Below, in pieces: positions 61,824 through 64,000 of a DNA stretch of 64,000 nucleotides. Origin of the DNA: Mucilaginibacter sp. cycad4 (GTDB taxonomy: Bacteria > Bacteroidota > Bacteroidia > Sphingobacteriales > Sphingobacteriaceae). Within the stretch, counting starts at the first letter, position 1, and each line of letters opens with the position of its first letter. Under the pieces are notes generated by a model. It was not told where the DNA came from. It did no database searches and worked only from the letters and a program-made list of their open reading frames with translations. The stretch lies in assembly GCF_034263275.1 (NCBI RefSeq), contig NZ_CP139559.1, positions 6,634,001 through 6,698,000 on the forward strand. Reading direction: 5' to 3'. Made by a program: the position numbers and the translations under genes.

Positions 61824-62299
61824 ACGAGCCCAGTCATCTCTTCTAAAACCGCTCTTTTCAAAGCCATGATATAGCCAACATGCAAACCATCATGAAATGG
61901 CACAAAGCGGATTGCTTCCTCTATATTGCTCAAGGTAACACCATAACGGGTTGTCATAGGTTGATAGTTTGAGAAAATACCTGTCTGGTAATCTTCCTCC
62001 ATTTTATCAATAGTTGCAATAAGGAGCTCTTTAACTTCGGCTATGTCATCAGCATTAATAAAGCCCTGCGGTTTGGTTTCGGGGCGGTATGGTGTATAAT
62101 ATTTGTCATCAACAACAATGGGTACACCTGCGCGGGTATAGCAAATACCCTGTTGCCCGGAAATCATATGCGCCAGGTTCCAGACCAGGTTGTTGTTGAA
62201 TCCGGCAGGGATATGGTTAAGTTGTTCGGGAGTAAGGTCTTTAACAACATTAAGCAGCATCAGGCGTGGTTTTTTGATAACCTCAAATTCTTGTTTCAT
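61820..62299 (-). CDS. DinB-family protein
   Basis: This 159-residue cytoplasmic protein matches the DinB_2 four-helix fold, a metal-binding superfamily that includes thiol transferases. The three metal-ligand histidines are likely in LVWNLAHMISGQQG, VPFHDGLHVGYIM. The N-terminus (QEFEVIKKPRLMLLNVVKDL) and the TPEQLNHIPAGFNNN stretch are typical. Function is not known in detail for this subgroup. It is convergent with the secreted-protein gene, with stop codons overlapping by four bases. Confidence 0.88.
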   Translation of the reverse strand: MKQEFEVIKKPRLMLLNVVKDLTPEQLNHIPAGFNNNLVWNLAHMISGQQGICYTRAGVPIVVDDKYYTPYRPETKPQGFINADDIAEVKELLIATIDKMEEDYQTGIFSNYQPMTTRYGVTLSNIEEAIRFVPFHDGLHVGYIMALKRAVLEEMTGLV

Positions 62300-62416
62300 T
62301 TTATATCGGAAGGGTTAAGGCTTTACAGCTGCGCTAAATTATGAAGATTGTGGTATGTTTTTCGTCAAATTATCACATCGCCGCCGCCAACGTTTTATGG
62401 CTTATATCTTTTATTA

Positions 62417-62424
62417 TACCTTTG
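62417..62424 (+). promoter_or_regulatory. -7 element of the glycosyltransferase gene
   Basis: TACCTTTG matches TAnnTTTG and is 25 bases before the ATG at 62450. Confidence 0.45.
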
Positions 62425-62449
62425 CCCATTCATTTACTCATCCATTTTA

Positions 62450-64000
62450 ATGCAGGATATCTCTTTAAATAGCACGCCGGTAAAATATAATAAGCCAATA
62501 ATTTATTTTTTACTGCTGTGGGCTTTGCTAAACGCTGTACAGGCATTTACGCTCGAGATCCATGCGGATGAGGCCTACTACTGGGTGTATTCCCGATTTT
62601 TAGATTGGGGATATTATGATCACCCTCCTATGGTGGCCGTTTTTATTAAGGCAGGCTACAGCATGATGCATAATGAATTTGGCCTGAGGTTTTTTACGGT
62701 GATTAGCACCACAGCGTCCTTGTACCTGATGTGGATGATGTTAAAGCGGTATAAAGTTGATGCCATTAACTTTATACTGGTGATTTCGGGCATCTTCGTG
62801 TTCCATATTTACGGCTTTACCACTACGCCCGATGCACCCCTGTTGTTCTTTACAGTGCTGTTCCTTTATTTTTATCAGCAGTATATTGAAGAGGATAGCT
62901 TAAAACTGGCCGTTATATTGGGAGTTGTGATTGCCTGCCTGTTGTATAGCAAATATCACGGCATTTTGCTGGTTGCTTTCACGCTGGCATCCAACATTAA
63001 ATTACTTAAGCGGGGATCTTTTTATGGTATTGTATTACTGGCACTGGCTTTATATGCACCGCATATCATTTGGCAGGCAAAGCACGGCTTCCCGTCATTA
63101 AGTTACCACTTATCCGAACGCTCAAACGAGCAATATAACTTTGAATATACTTATGTGTACCCTTTGGGGCAGTTGCTGATGGCCGGTCCGCTGATTGGTT
63201 GGCTATTATTTTATAAGGGATTTACTGCAAAAGTTCAGGATACTTTTACCCAGGCCCTTTTAGTTAACGCTATTGGGATCCTGGCATTCTTTTTCCTTAC
63301 GTCGTTTAAAGGTGAGGTTCAACTGCATTGGACACTTATCGCTTACGTTCCGCTGGCTATGGTGGTGCTTATCCGTTTTACACAGCCCGGGGCAAAACCT
63401 AAATGGTTTAACCGCTTGGCTGTGATGAATATTGGTATGATAGTTATCTTACGTGTAGCGCTCATAATTGCCTTTCCTCCCTTGTTAAAAGTTGATGCCA
63501 TGCGCAGCTTTTTTGGTTTTAAAGATTGGGCCCATCTTATTCATGAAAAGGCCGGAGGTAACTATGTGATTTTTAACGAGGGGTTCCAGAACCCGTCGAA
63601 ATATAATTTCTACAACAATACTACACGCGGGTTTGATTACGATGCCCGTTACTATCGCCGTACCCAGTATGATATCTGGCCTATTGAGGATAGCATTCAG
63701 CATAAAAGGGTTTATGTGGTAAACAATACCTATCCGGATCGCGCCATTAGTACCGATTCTATGAAAATTTACGCAGGTACCTGGTATGGTGGCTGGGTTG
63801 ATGATGTCCGCACCTATCAGAAGATCGATTTTCAGGTGGAATCTTATAAAGAAATCCTGGCGCCCGGACAGAAAAAAGATTTTGATCTCACTTTCAAAAA
63901 TCCATATCCTTTTCCTATCAGTTTTACTAATACCAACCAAAAACACAAGGTGTTTTTAGAGGCATGCTTTTTCAAGAGTATCAACCAGGTAGGCATGCAG
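62450..64000 (+). CDS. GT39/ArnT-like membrane glycosyltransferase (3' end outside window)
   Basis: An open frame from the ATG at 62450 runs 517 codons to the end of the window. It begins with an N-terminal membrane helix (PIIYFLLLWALLNAVQAF) and the catalytic-loop motif HADEAYYWVYSRFLDWGYYD, with Asp40 and Glu41 being the acidic pair of the PMT_2/GT39 family. HPPMVAVFIKAGY, YGFTTTPDAPLLFF and further hydrophobic helices follow. This family moves sugars from polyprenyl donors to lipids or proteins in the inner membrane. The start is supported by a -7 motif 25 bases upstream. The C-terminal soluble part continues beyond base 64000. Confidence 0.9.
   Translation, partial: MQDISLNSTPVKYNKPIIYFLLLWALLNAVQAFTLEIHADEAYYWVYSRFLDWGYYDHPPMVAVFIKAGYSMMHNEFGLRFFTVISTTASLYLMWMMLKRYKVDAINFILVISGIFVFHIYGFTTTPDAPLLFFTVLFLYFYQQYIEEDSLKLAVILGVVIACLLYSKYHGILLVAFTLASNIKLLKRGSFYGIVLLALALYAPHIIWQAKHGFPSLSYHLSERSNEQYNFEYTYVYPLGQLLMAGPLIGWLLFYKGFTAKVQDTFTQALLVNAIGILAFFFLTSFKGEVQLHWTLIAYVPLAMVVLIRFTQPGAKPKWFNRLAVMNIGMIVILRVALIIAFPPLLKVDAMRSFFGFKDWAHLIHEKAGGNYVIFNEGFQNPSKYNFYNNTTRGFDYDARYYRRTQYDIWPIEDSIQHKRVYVVNNTYPDRAISTDSMKIYAGTWYGGWVDDVRTYQKIDFQVESYKEILAPGQKKDFDLTFKNPYPFPISFTNTNQKHKVFLEACFFKSINQVGMQ

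Noticed and set aside
63485-63946. 153-residue minus-strand ORF
   Set aside because: It is the antisense shadow of the GT39-type gene that runs off the window end.
1-64000. tRNA, rRNA, CRISPR or prophage in the window
   Set aside because: I looked for tRNA-like cloverleafs, rRNA words, regular spacer arrays and phage structural genes and found none that I could support.

Overview
The window looks like chromosomal DNA of a Bacteroidota species, most likely a Mucilaginibacter- or Pedobacter-like member of the Sphingobacteriaceae. The clues are the giant gliding/type IX secretion protein SprA next to ruvA, many promoters of the Bacteroidota form TAnnTTTG just upstream of starts, AT-rich intergenic DNA, a malic enzyme/phosphotransacetylase fusion, a DASH cryptochrome, and many dispersed palindromic elements. 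The organism call is inference; no rRNA or other marker is present. I saw no tRNA, rRNA, CRISPR array, prophage or integrative element.

Layout: 1-6353 (+) holds the 3' part of gatA, a LysM lytic transglycosylase, a DUF1801 protein, maeB and ruvA. 6378-13391 (+) is sprA. 13742-19331 (-) is an envelope/secretion and tRNA-modification block: secG, a TPR protein, lptE, a sigma-54 activator, a four-helix-bundle gene broken by a stop codon, and miaB, which carries a palindromic repeat inserted in frame. 19726-31780 is mainly (-): a repeat lipoprotein, a small coiled-coil protein, an aldose-epimerase-like protein, a YncE/phosphatase fusion, an AraC regulator with a short-chain dehydrogenase, and a GH2 beta-galactosidase; one AsmA-like gene is on +. 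32007-38801 is an accessory stretch: Cys-rich secreted peptides, a divergent LysR/quinone reductase/monooxygenase unit, a CPBP protease, DoxX and msrA. 38929-46238 (+) has an e(P4) phosphatase, a DASH cryptochrome and sucA-sucB. 46393-52738 (-) has a peptide-binding lipoprotein, a Fic enzyme, a GH19-like hydrolase and uvrA. 53245-56478 (+) has an ECF sigma factor, nth and recA. 56578-57305 is a RAYT transposase between perfect inverted REPs. 57381-64000 has cfa, a three-gene unit (Bor-like lipoprotein, FAD oxidase, secreted protein of unknown function), a DinB-family protein on - and the 5' part of a GT39-type glycosyltransferase.

Functionally, sprA, secG and lptE serve secretion and the outer membrane; uvrA, nth, recA, ruvA and the cryptochrome serve DNA repair or light response; maeB and sucAB serve central carbon metabolism; msrA and the quinone-reductase unit serve redox defence.

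The least ordinary content is (i) the load of several unrelated palindromic repeat families, one of them translated inside miaB and one paired with its probable RAYT transposase; (ii) a multi-helix, possibly RNA-coding element between sprA and secG; and (iii) the undescribed lipoprotein/flavoenzyme/secreted-protein cassette, whose flavoenzyme lacks the usual covalent-flavin histidine. I found no obviously new defence or mobile system.
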